From contig JAJZVM010000138.1 in the NCBI GenBank assembly GCA_021845645.1, positions 1-11,086 on the forward strand: a stretch of DNA of 11,086 nt, read 5' to 3'. Positions 5,292 through 11,086 of this stretch are shown one piece after another. A program made the translations under genes and the position numbers. The stretch's first letter is position 1; each line of letters begins with the position of its first letter. The notes under the pieces were generated by a model. That model made no database searches. It worked only from the letters and a program-made list of their open reading frames with translations, and had not been told where the DNA came from. Origin of the DNA: Bacillota bacterium (GTDB lineage: Bacteria > Bacillota_E > JAJZYS01 > JAJYTV01).

Positions 5292-6680
5292 ATGTCTCGT
5301 ATCGAACGCGACGCCCTCGGTGATGTCGCGCTTCCGGCTGGTGCGCTCTGGGGCGCCCATGCGCAGCGCTCGCACGACAATTTCCCCATCAGCGGCCGCC
5401 TGCCGAGGCCCGCGTTCCTGGCCGCCGCCGCGCACGTCAAGCGGGCCGCGGCCATCGCCCACGGCCAGACCGGGCGGCTCGCGCCCGAGAAGGTCGACGC
5501 GATCGTCTGGGCCGCCGACGAGGTCATCGCCGGGCGCCACCTGGACCAGTTCATCGTCGACGTCTACCAGGCGGGAGCCGGCACCTCCTTCAACATGAAC
5601 ATGAACGAGGTGCTGGCGAACCTCGCCGGCGTCCACCTCGGCGGCTCACCCGGCGACCACAGCGTCTCCGCCCACGACGACGTGAACATGGGACAGTCGA
5701 CGAACGACATGTTCCCCACCATCATGCGCGTAGCCGTCGCCCTCCTCTGGCGCGGCACCAGGGTCAAGGCGCTCGGCCTCGCGGACGGCTTTGCGGAACT
5801 CGCGCGCCGTACGGACGGCATCCTCAAGACCGGTCGCACGCACTTGCAGGACGCGGTGCCCATCCGCTACGGCCAGGAGTTCTCCGGCTACGCCGACTCG
5901 ATCCGCCAGGCCGTCGCGCAGACGGACACGGCGATTGCATACATCTACGAGCTGAACATGGGAGCGACAGCCAACGGCACCGGTCTGAACGCCGAGCCCG
6001 GCTATCCCGAGAAGGCCGCCGAGGTGCTTGGCCAGACTCTTGGCCTGCCGTTCCGCCCGCCGCGCAACCGCTTCCGCATCACGCAGAGCATGGGCGATTT
6101 CGTCTTCTTTGCGTCCGGCCTGCAGGTGCTCGCCATCGAGCTCTCGCGCATCGCATCGGACCTCAGGCTCCTGTCGTCCGGCCCGCACGCCGGCTTCGGC
6201 GAGCTGCAGCTGCCGGCGGTGCAGCCCGGCTCGTCGATCATGCCGGGCAAGGTCAACCCGTCGATCCCCGAGATGGTCAACATGGTCGCGCTGGACGTGA
6301 TCGGCGCCCATGCGACCATCGCCACCGCGGCGCAGTACGGCCAGCTCGAGCTGAACGTCATGATGCCTGTGGTCGCGGACAGGCTCGTCGAGTCTCTGAT
6401 CATCCTGGGCAACGCCTGCGAGGTCTTCGAGACGCGCTGCGTCGCCGGCATCACCGTCGACGCCGAGCGCAGCCTGCGCCTACTCGAGGGCTCGGGCGCC
6501 CTCGCCACCGCCGTAGCTCCCTACGTCGGCTACGCCAAGGCGGCGGAACTGCAGCAGGAGGCCAACCGGACGGGCCGCACGGTGCGCGATCTGGTGGTCG
6601 AGCAGGGGCTCCTGCCCGCGGAACAGGCCGACCGCATCCTCGACCTGCGCACGATGACCGAGCCGGGGGTCGCGGGCTGA
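5292..6680 (+). CDS. aspA: Aspartate ammonia-lyase (aspartase)
   Basis: This enzyme reversibly deaminates L-aspartate to fumarate and ammonia; it is a homotetramer of the aspartase/fumarase superfamily. The 462-residue length is typical. AGAGTSFNMNMNEVLAN (94-110), GQSTND (134-139), GRTHLQDAVP (181-190) and the mobile loop GSSIMPGKVNP (313-323) with its catalytic serine are all intact. The pattern AGAGTS, NMGATANGTGLNA and the ending MTEPGVAG resemble Bacillus-type aspartase more than class II fumarase. Fumarases usually have SGTQSN in the first block. A fumarase or another superfamily lyase is the main alternative. ATG 5292 lies seven bases after TAAGGAG. The gene has its own promoter and a strong terminator, so it is probably monocistronic. 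Confidence 0.87.
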   Translation: MSRIERDALGDVALPAGALWGAHAQRSHDNFPISGRLPRPAFLAAAAHVKRAAAIAHGQTGRLAPEKVDAIVWAADEVIAGRHLDQFIVDVYQAGAGTSFNMNMNEVLANLAGVHLGGSPGDHSVSAHDDVNMGQSTNDMFPTIMRVAVALLWRGTRVKALGLADGFAELARRTDGILKTGRTHLQDAVPIRYGQEFSGYADSIRQAVAQTDTAIAYIYELNMGATANGTGLNAEPGYPEKAAEVLGQTLGLPFRPPRNRFRITQSMGDFVFFASGLQVLAIELSRIASDLRLLSSGPHAGFGELQLPAVQPGSSIMPGKVNPSIPEMVNMVALDVIGAHATIATAAQYGQLELNVMMPVVADRLVESLIILGNACEVFETRCVAGITVDAERSLRLLEGSGALATAVAPYVGYAKAAELQQEANRTGRTVRDLVVEQGLLPAEQADRILDLRTMTEPGVAG

Positions 6681-6690
6681 TGTCCGCCCC

Positions 6691-6725
6691 GGGACGCCCG
6701 CCACACGGCGCGGGCGCCCCTTTTT
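6691..6725 (+). terminator. Intrinsic terminator of the aspartase gene
   Basis: GGG-A-CGCCCGC pairs with GCGGGCG-CCC (ten base pairs with one bulged A) around the loop CACACGGC, and is followed by a C and five T. It begins ten bases after the aspartase stop codon. This is the clearest Rho-independent terminator in the window. Confidence 0.9.
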
Positions 6726-6756
6726 GCATGAGCCGCCCGGTTGGGCCGATCGCTCG

Positions 6757-6785
6757 TTGACAGGGACCACAACCTGCTTTACGAT
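6757..6785 (+). promoter_or_regulatory. Sigma-70-type promoter of lysC
   Basis: A perfect -35 hexamer TTGACA (6757-6762), a 17-bp spacer and TACGAT (6780-6785) lie just after the aspartase terminator. The predicted start, near 6792, falls in the palindrome GCAATATTGC. The leader is only about 30 nt, too short for a lysine riboswitch. Confidence 0.88.
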
Positions 6786-6790
6786 TCGGC

Positions 6791-6800
6791 GCAATATTGC
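6791..6800. promoter_or_regulatory. Palindrome at the lysC transcription start
   Basis: GCAATATTGC is a perfect ten-base palindrome and an AT-rich patch in very GC-rich DNA. It overlaps the predicted +1 of the lysC promoter, where a bound repressor would block initiation. This is an inference; no regulator gene is next to it. Confidence 0.35.
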
Positions 6801-6820
6801 TGCCCAGGGAGGCGCCGTCG

Positions 6821-8050
6821 ATGGCACAAGATCTCGGGGTTCCCGTCGTGCTCAAGTTCGGCGGCTCCTCGCTCGCGACGGCGGAGCGCATCCGTCTCGT
6901 GGCAGAACGCATCGCCGAGCGCCATCGGCAGGGCGACGCCGTGGTCGCGGTCGTGTCCGCTCAGGGTGACACGACCGACGATCTCCTCGACCGTCTGCAC
7001 GAGCTCGCGCCGCAGCCGCCGGCACGCGAGGTGGACATGCTCCTCGCCACCGGCGAACAGCAGTCCGCTGCCTTGATGGCGGCCACGCTCAGCACCCTGG
7101 GCGTGCCCGCCGTCTCCCTGACCGGCTGGCAGGCCGGCATCGCCACCGATCGCAGCCACCGGCGCGCGCGCATCCACGGCATCGCCCCACAGCGCATCCG
7201 GCGCCTCCTGGCCTCGGGTCGGGTCGTCGTCGTGGCCGGCTTCCAGGGCGTGAGCGAGGGGGGCGACGTGACGACGCTTGGCCGCGGCGGTTCCGACCTC
7301 ACGGCGGTAGCCCTGGCCGCGAGCCTCGGCGGCACCTGCGAGATCTATTCGGACGTCGACGGCGTCTATACCGCCGACCCCCGCATCGTGCCGGACGCCA
7401 GACGCCTCGAGGCGATCGGCTACGACGAGATGATGGAGCTGGCGGCGCTGGGCGCCCAGGTGCTGCAGGGCCGCGCCGTCGAGTCCGCCTGGCAGCACGG
7501 CGTCGAGGTCCATGCCCGCTCGACATTCACCGACGGGCCCGGCACGCGGGTCCATGCGCTTGCCGGCACGGAGCGCAGCCAGCCCGTGACGGGCGTCGCC
7601 CTGGACCGGAAGGTGGCCCGTGTCCTCTGCCAGCAGGTCCCCGACCAGCCTGGCAGCGCCGCAAGGCTCTTCGGCGCGCTGGCCGAAGCCGGCATCAATG
7701 TGGACATCATCGTGCAGAGTCCAAGCCACGAGGGCCGCACCGACCTCGCCTTCACCATCGCGGACGACGACGCTTCTCAGGCCGAGGAGATCGCCCGCAG
7801 GGCGGTGGTGCAGATCGGAGCCGGACACGTCTCGCGCGACGCGGACGTCGCGAAGGTGTCCGTCGTGGGCGCAGGCATGCTGTCGCGGCCCGGCGTCGCC
7901 AGCCAGGCCTTCAAGGCGCTCGCCGACGAGGGAATCAACATCATCGCCATCGCGACGTCGGAGATCAAGATCTCCTGCCTTGTGCGCCGCGAGGAGGCCG
8001 ATCTGGGCCTGAGGGCCCTCCACCGCGCGTTCCAGCTGGCCGACGCGTGA
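6821..8050 (+). CDS. lysC: Aspartate kinase
   Basis: This enzyme phosphorylates L-aspartate, the first step toward lysine, threonine, methionine and diaminopimelate. The protein has 409 residues. The amino-acid kinase domain covers about residues 8-230. It includes KFGGSS (12-17) for ATP phosphate binding, TGEQQSAALM, the glycine-rich TTLGRGGSDLTA, and SDVDGVYTADPR. Two ACT domains follow, at about 266-335 and 345-405, the second with GAGMLSRPG and SEIKIS. These bind the end-product inhibitor, usually lysine with or without threonine. This layout is the monofunctional LysC type without a fused homoserine dehydrogenase. ATG 6821 follows AGGGAGG (6806-6812) by eight bases. An in-frame GTG at 7586 is a possible internal start for a separate regulatory subunit. 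Confidence 0.95.
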   Translation: MAQDLGVPVVLKFGGSSLATAERIRLVAERIAERHRQGDAVVAVVSAQGDTTDDLLDRLHELAPQPPAREVDMLLATGEQQSAALMAATLSTLGVPAVSLTGWQAGIATDRSHRRARIHGIAPQRIRRLLASGRVVVVAGFQGVSEGGDVTTLGRGGSDLTAVALAASLGGTCEIYSDVDGVYTADPRIVPDARRLEAIGYDEMMELAALGAQVLQGRAVESAWQHGVEVHARSTFTDGPGTRVHALAGTERSQPVTGVALDRKVARVLCQQVPDQPGSAARLFGALAEAGINVDIIVQSPSHEGRTDLAFTIADDDASQAEEIARRAVVQIGAGHVSRDADVAKVSVVGAGMLSRPGVASQAFKALADEGINIIAIATSEIKISCLVRREEADLGLRALHRAFQLADA

Positions 8051-8075
8051 GCGCGGCGCCGCGGCTCCGGTGAGA

Positions 8076-8099
8076 GGCGGGGCACTATCCCGCCATTTT
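8076..8099 (+). terminator. Probable intrinsic terminator of lysC inside the convergent gene
   Basis: GGCGGG (8076-8081) and CCCGCC (8089-8094) form a six-base-pair stem around GCACTAT, followed by ATTTT. It begins 26 bases after the lysC stop. The stop codon of the convergent aminotransferase gene lies in its loop, and the T-run is part of that gene's last codons. On the opposite strand there is no T-run. A self-complementary CGCGGCGCCGCG (8052-8063) lies just before it. Confidence 0.65.
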
Positions 8100-9278
8100 C
8101 GTAAGGGCTTCCACCAGGCGGGAGAGTTCCTCCCGCAGGGTGTAGAAGCCGCATGATACGCGGACCGAGGCGTGGGGTGCGGGCAGGTGGCGGACCCTGA
8201 ACCCCGCCTGCCCGAGTTCGGCCGAGACCTCAGCCGCCGCCCGGCCCGCCACACGGAAGCTGACGAGACCGGACGCCCGCTCCTGCCTGCGGGTCAGAAG
8301 TTCGAGGCCGGGGATCTCCTGCAGAGACTGCCTCAGCTCCGTGCCAAGCGCCGAGATGCGCAGGGCCGCCCACGCGGGGTCGTGTTCCTCCTGCCATGCG
8401 AGGCTTGCCGCAAGTCCGGCCAGCTGCACCCGCGCGAGCGAGCCGATCTCGTAGCGCCGCGCCCCCTGCGCAGGTTCGAAGCCGCCGTCCGCCGCATTGG
8501 CCGACGTGCCCGAGAGATAGCCGACGAAGCTCGGCAGGCACTCTTCGATACGTTCCCTGGCGACGTACAAAACCCCCGTGCCGTCCGGACCGAACAGCCA
8601 CTTCTGGCCTGGCATGGCGTAGAAGTCGAGTTGGCTGCGGCGCAGGTCGCAGGTGAGCGCGCCAGCGGCCTGGGCGCCGTCGACGATGCTGAGGATGCCC
8701 TCCTTGCGGGCCCATGCGCCGAGTTCGTCGACGGGCAGCACATCGCCATTCGTCCAGAGCACGTGCGAGAAGGCGATGACCCGCGTTCGGCCGCTCCGCC
8801 GGGCTGCGAACGCCTGAAGCCAGGCGTCCCGCGAAGGTTCCGCGGGCGTCTCGACATACGTGACGCGGACGCCGGCCCGCCTGACCAGGGTGGCAAGAGG
8901 CACGAGAAGTCCAGGATGCTCGTCGCGGGTCGTCAGGACCTCGTCGCCGCTCCGCCAGTCGATACCCCAGAGCGCGATGTTGAGTCCGTCGGTGGTGCGC
9001 GGCGTAAGCGCCACCTCGTCGGCTGTCAGGCCGAAGCGTCGTGCCAGGAGGTCGCGCGTCTGGTCGGCGAGCTCCCGATTGCGCTCGTCGTAGTGCGGGT
9101 CGATGCGACCATCCGCCAATTCGCGATCGAGCACCTCGCGCATTGCCTCGAAGCTCTGGCGCGGAAGCGGGCCGAAGGTGCCATTGTTCAAGTAGGCCTC
9201 GCGGCCAAGAGCCGGCAGATCCCGTCGCACGCGCTCTACGCGCGCGGCTTCCCGCACATCGTCCGAAAAAGTGGTCAC
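8085..9278 (-). CDS. Class V PLP-dependent aminotransferase family protein (cysteine desulfurase/isopenicillin N epimerase-like)
   Basis: This is a fold-type I PLP enzyme of 397 residues. AYLNNGTFGPLP (28-39) is the N-terminal family motif. DEHPG supplies His121, DGAQAAG supplies Asp200 and Gln203 for the cofactor ring, and GQKWLFGPDGTG carries the Schiff-base Lys226. The domain structure and length fit class V enzymes annotated as isopenicillin N epimerase, cysteine desulfurase or cysteine C-S lyase. I see no cysteine in the loop that carries the persulfide in NifS/IscS-type desulfurases, so classical sulfur donation is unlikely. The substrate cannot be fixed from sequence. GTG 9278 is supported by GGAGG (9290-9286), seven bases upstream. 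The gene converges on lysC and is divergent from the transporter gene. Confidence 0.88.
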   Translation of the reverse strand: MTTFSDDVREAARVERVRRDLPALGREAYLNNGTFGPLPRQSFEAMREVLDRELADGRIDPHYDERNRELADQTRDLLARRFGLTADEVALTPRTTDGLNIALWGIDWRSGDEVLTTRDEHPGLLVPLATLVRRAGVRVTYVETPAEPSRDAWLQAFAARRSGRTRVIAFSHVLWTNGDVLPVDELGAWARKEGILSIVDGAQAAGALTCDLRRSQLDFYAMPGQKWLFGPDGTGVLYVARERIEECLPSFVGYLSGTSANAADGGFEPAQGARRYEIGSLARVQLAGLAASLAWQEEHDPAWAALRISALGTELRQSLQEIPGLELLTRRQERASGLVSFRVAGRAAAEVSAELGQAGFRVRHLPAPHASVRVSCGFYTLREELSRLVEALTKMAG

Positions 9279-9329
9279 CCGATCGCCTCCAAGAGGCCAT
9301 TCGCCTAAGGTCAGGCGCCTCCTGCCGCG

Positions 9330-9338
9330 TGCTATGAT
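9330..9338 (+). promoter_or_regulatory. Candidate extended -10 promoter of the transporter gene
   Basis: TGCTATGAT repeats the extended -10 layout seen before the aspartase gene, with one base changed. No convincing -35 lies at the right distance. Initiation near 9345 would give a leader of about 24 nt with a GGAAGGGGG ribosome binding site. Confidence 0.5.
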
Positions 9339-9368
9339 GCGTAGGGCACCCGGAAGGGGGATGCCGCT

Positions 9369-10250
9369 TTGCGGCTGCTCGGTTTCGCGCTCGCCCTGCT
9401 GACGGCACTCGCCTTCGGGCTCTACATGGTGCCGCGCCGCTTTTCAGGCTCGTCGTCAAGCACCTTCTCGACATACATGGGCATCGGCGTCGCCCTGACG
9501 CTGGCGGCGCCCTTGCTTTGGGGGCCCGGGGCATTCGTGCTCAGGGGCTTCCTTTTGGCTATCGGCAGCGGTCTCGTCTTCGCCCTCGCGACCCACCTCT
9601 TCGTCCTCGCCGTCGACCGTCTGGGTCTGAGCCGCGCCACGCCGGTCAAGAATCTCGCCGGAATCTTCGGCACCCTCTTCGGCCTGACCATCCTGGCCGA
9701 GTACCGTGGCGCCGGCCCCTGGCTCATCCTGCAGCTCGTCGCGGGCAGCGTCATGATCGCCCTGGGCGCCTATCTGATCGGCGGCATTGGCGATCCTGGC
9801 GGCCAGCCTCAGGGAGCCGAGCGATCCCAGGCTGCACAGGGTTTCCTCTGGGCCCTCTTTTCTGCGGCCTGCTTCGGCTTCTACCTCGTGCCGCTGCGCC
9901 TCGCGACGCCGCTCGGGACGAACTTCGGCTACCTTGGGGTCGGGCTGGGCGCGGCGGCCGGGCTGGTGGGGCCGCGCCTCGTCGCGGGACGACCCGGAGG
10001 CGCGCGCCGCGATGCCGGCCTCGGCCTTCTCTCGGGCGTCCTGCTCGCGGCCGGCGTCCTGCTCGGCACCCCAGCCACGCGCCTGATCGGCCTTTCGGTC
10101 GCATGGCCCCTGACGCAGCTCAACACCTTCGTCGCCCTGGGCGCCGGCCTGCTCTGGCTGCACGAGTTCGACGCGCGGCGCGAGCGTAAGCGACTCTTGG
10201 GCGCGACCGTGCTGACCCTGGTCGGCATCGCGCTCCTGGCCATGCTCTGA
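9369..10250 (+). CDS. DMT-superfamily membrane transporter, GRP/TMEM144-like
   Basis: This is a 293-residue integral membrane protein with about ten hydrophobic helices arranged as two similar halves, the hallmark of drug/metabolite transporters. The first half opens with AFGLYMVPRRF (about 15-25), and the second repeats it as CFGFYLVPLRL after a hydrophilic loop near residues 143-158. This small-residue, Tyr-x-Val-Pro motif recalls the glucose/ribose porter (GRP)/TMEM144 branch more than typical EamA proteins, so a sugar or other small solute is plausible. Direction and substrate are unknown. The start is TTG 9369, eight bases after GGAAGGGGG (9352-9360), and the first residues form the first helix directly. 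A short loop before the last helix is rich in Arg, Lys and Glu. No partner gene is adjacent. Confidence 0.78.
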   Translation: MRLLGFALALLTALAFGLYMVPRRFSGSSSSTFSTYMGIGVALTLAAPLLWGPGAFVLRGFLLAIGSGLVFALATHLFVLAVDRLGLSRATPVKNLAGIFGTLFGLTILAEYRGAGPWLILQLVAGSVMIALGAYLIGGIGDPGGQPQGAERSQAAQGFLWALFSAACFGFYLVPLRLATPLGTNFGYLGVGLGAAAGLVGPRLVAGRPGGARRDAGLGLLSGVLLAAGVLLGTPATRLIGLSVAWPLTQLNTFVALGAGLLWLHEFDARRERKRLLGATVLTLVGIALLAML

Positions 10251-10301
10251 CGCCTCTGTGGAAAACAATTAGCATGCCCCGATGCCGGCGGTGCGATACG
10301 C

Positions 10302-10307
10302 TATGAT
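10302..10307 (+). promoter_or_regulatory. Candidate -10 element upstream of the PepC-like gene
   Basis: TATGAT occurs in GCTATGATG, nine bases identical to the transporter promoter. It would start transcription about 50 bases before ATG 10367. There is no TG extension and no clear -35, so this is weak. Confidence 0.3.
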
Positions 10308-10366
10308 GGAGGCGTCGTGGCGACCCCAAGGGTCATACGGCGCACCATGAGAGGGGGCACCTGGCG

Positions 10367-11086
10367 ATGAGTGTCGATCTCGACCGGCGGGCGGCCGTTT
10401 CAAACGAACTGCTCGCGGCCTGCAGGGATCGCTATGCTGCGCGTCCCGCACAGCGGACGCTGGCCAACGCCGTGCGCAAGAGCGGCATCGCCGCCGTCGC
10501 GCTGAACCAGGATCTCCTGAACTCCATGCAGCACACCTTCTCGCATGAGGTGAAGGGTGGGCCTATCACCAATCAGAAGCAGAGCGGGCGCTGCTGGATG
10601 TTCGCCGGCCTCAACACCCTGCGCATCCCCGTGATGCAAAAGCTCGGCCTAGAGGAGTTCGAACTCAGCCAGGCCTACCAGATGTTCTGGGACAAGTTCG
10701 AAAAGGCGAACTACTTCCTCGAGAGCATCCTCGAGACGCTGTCGGAGCCGCTCGACGGCCGTCTCGTCGCTTGGCTGCTCGCTGCCCCCCTGAACGACGG
10801 CGGGCAGTGGGACATGTTCGTGAACCTGGTCGAGAAGTACGGCGTCGTGCCGAAGTGGATCATGCCCGAGTCCTTCCACTCGAGCCAGTCCCGTGGCATG
10901 AACAGCCTCCTGACCGCGAAGCTGCGCGAGGACGCGGCCCGCCTACGGGCCCGCCACGCTGGCGGCGCTTCGATCGACGCCCTGCGCGAAGAGAAGGAGC
11001 GCATGCTCGCCGAGTTCTATACTGCGCTCGTCACGTTCCTCGGGGAGCCGCCAGAACGCTTCGACTTCGAGTACCGCGACAAGGAC
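10367..11086 (+). CDS. pepC: Aminopeptidase C / bleomycin hydrolase family cysteine peptidase (5' part, cut by window edge)
   Basis: This is a papain-like C1B peptidase that trims N-terminal residues from peptides in the cytoplasm, usually as a hexamer. The first 240 codons are present without a stop; full-length relatives have about 440-450 residues, so the catalytic His and Asn lie outside the window. ITNQKQSGRCWMFAGLN (67-83) carries the oxyanion-hole Gln70 and nucleophile Cys76 in the family-specific context. The segment LNDGGQWDMFVNLVEKYGVV and the following MPESFHS are also characteristic. ATG 10367 follows GAGGGGG (about 10350-10356) by ten bases. Bases 10251-10366 upstream hold only a weak -10 and a small GACCC/GGGTC hairpin (10322-10334). 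Confidence 0.92.
   Translation, partial: MSVDLDRRAAVSNELLAACRDRYAARPAQRTLANAVRKSGIAAVALNQDLLNSMQHTFSHEVKGGPITNQKQSGRCWMFAGLNTLRIPVMQKLGLEEFELSQAYQMFWDKFEKANYFLESILETLSEPLDGRLVAWLLAAPLNDGGQWDMFVNLVEKYGVVPKWIMPESFHSSQSRGMNSLLTAKLREDAARLRARHAGGASIDALREEKERMLAEFYTALVTFLGEPPERFDFEYRDKD

Noticed and set aside
5292..6680. Class II fumarase instead of aspartase
   Set aside because: The AGAGTS, NMGATANGTGLNA and C-terminal GVAG patterns fit aspartase better. GRTHLQDA occurs in both groups and does not decide. Fumarase is kept as the alternative.
6681..6820. Lysine riboswitch before lysC
   Set aside because: The predicted leader is about 30 nt, far too short, and the upstream part is the aspartase terminator.
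6779..8254. Open frame of 491 codons on the minus strand opposite lysC
   Set aside because: The translation has no recognisable domain, and the sense strand is an unmistakable aspartokinase with promoter, ribosome binding site and terminator.
8172..9308. Open frame of 378 codons on the plus strand opposite the class V aminotransferase gene
   Set aside because: It has no motifs and no ribosome binding site, and its codon pattern mirrors the real gene.
1..11086. Mobile elements, CRISPR arrays, prophage or defence genes
   Set aside because: I saw no transposase or integrase motifs, no regularly spaced repeats, and no toxin, nuclease or phage structural signatures. The tRNA genes have no adjacent integrase or duplicated 3' end within the window.

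Overview
The window is a compact, GC-rich (about two thirds G+C by eye), ordinary-looking bacterial chromosome segment of about 11 kb. It holds two tRNA genes, ten complete protein genes and one gene cut by the right edge. Strong AGGAGG-type ribosome binding sites, a PpaX-like HAD phosphatase, a Bacillus AspB-like aspartase and a PepC-type peptidase are compatible with a high-GC Gram-positive or deep-branching Firmicutes-like organism. That placement is an inference of low confidence. Non-ATG starts dominate: GTG for five genes, TTG for two, possibly CTG for one, and ATG for only three.

Left part (1-3110). On the minus strand, murI (glutamate racemase) is followed by tRNA-His and tRNA-Gln. 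The tRNAs appear to have their own promoter inside the murI tail. Divergent from murI is a dihydropteridine-reductase-like SDR lacking the usual catalytic serine. It converges on a PpaX-like HAD phosphatase, and the two genes share a CTAG that provides both stop codons. Divergent from the phosphatase is a CoA-pyrophosphatase-type NUDIX hydrolase, whose start is uncertain.

Middle (3077-6725). The NUDIX gene converges on cysH (assimilatory APS reductase) across a GC-rich hairpin. Upstream of cysH is the only long non-coding stretch, 377 nt. It carries two near-identical palindromes and three segments (A, B, C) that could form mutually exclusive stems, so it is a candidate regulatory leader. Upstream of it, also on the minus strand, lies a GhrA-like 2-hydroxyacid dehydrogenase. 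Divergent from that is the aspartate ammonia-lyase gene, with an extended -10 promoter and a strong intrinsic terminator.

Right part (6726-11086). lysC (aspartokinase with two ACT domains) has a near-consensus promoter and a terminator that lies inside the tail of the convergent class V aminotransferase gene. Aspartase and aspartokinase both act on aspartate, but the sequence shows them as two separate transcription units. Further right are a ten-helix DMT/GRP-type transporter and the first 240 codons of a bleomycin-hydrolase/PepC cysteine aminopeptidase.

I see no mobile element, CRISPR array or phage gene. The genes look like housekeeping metabolism. The most interesting material is regulatory: the cysH leader, the tRNA promoter inside murI, and several unusual starts and overlaps. 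I found no convincing previously undescribed multi-gene system.
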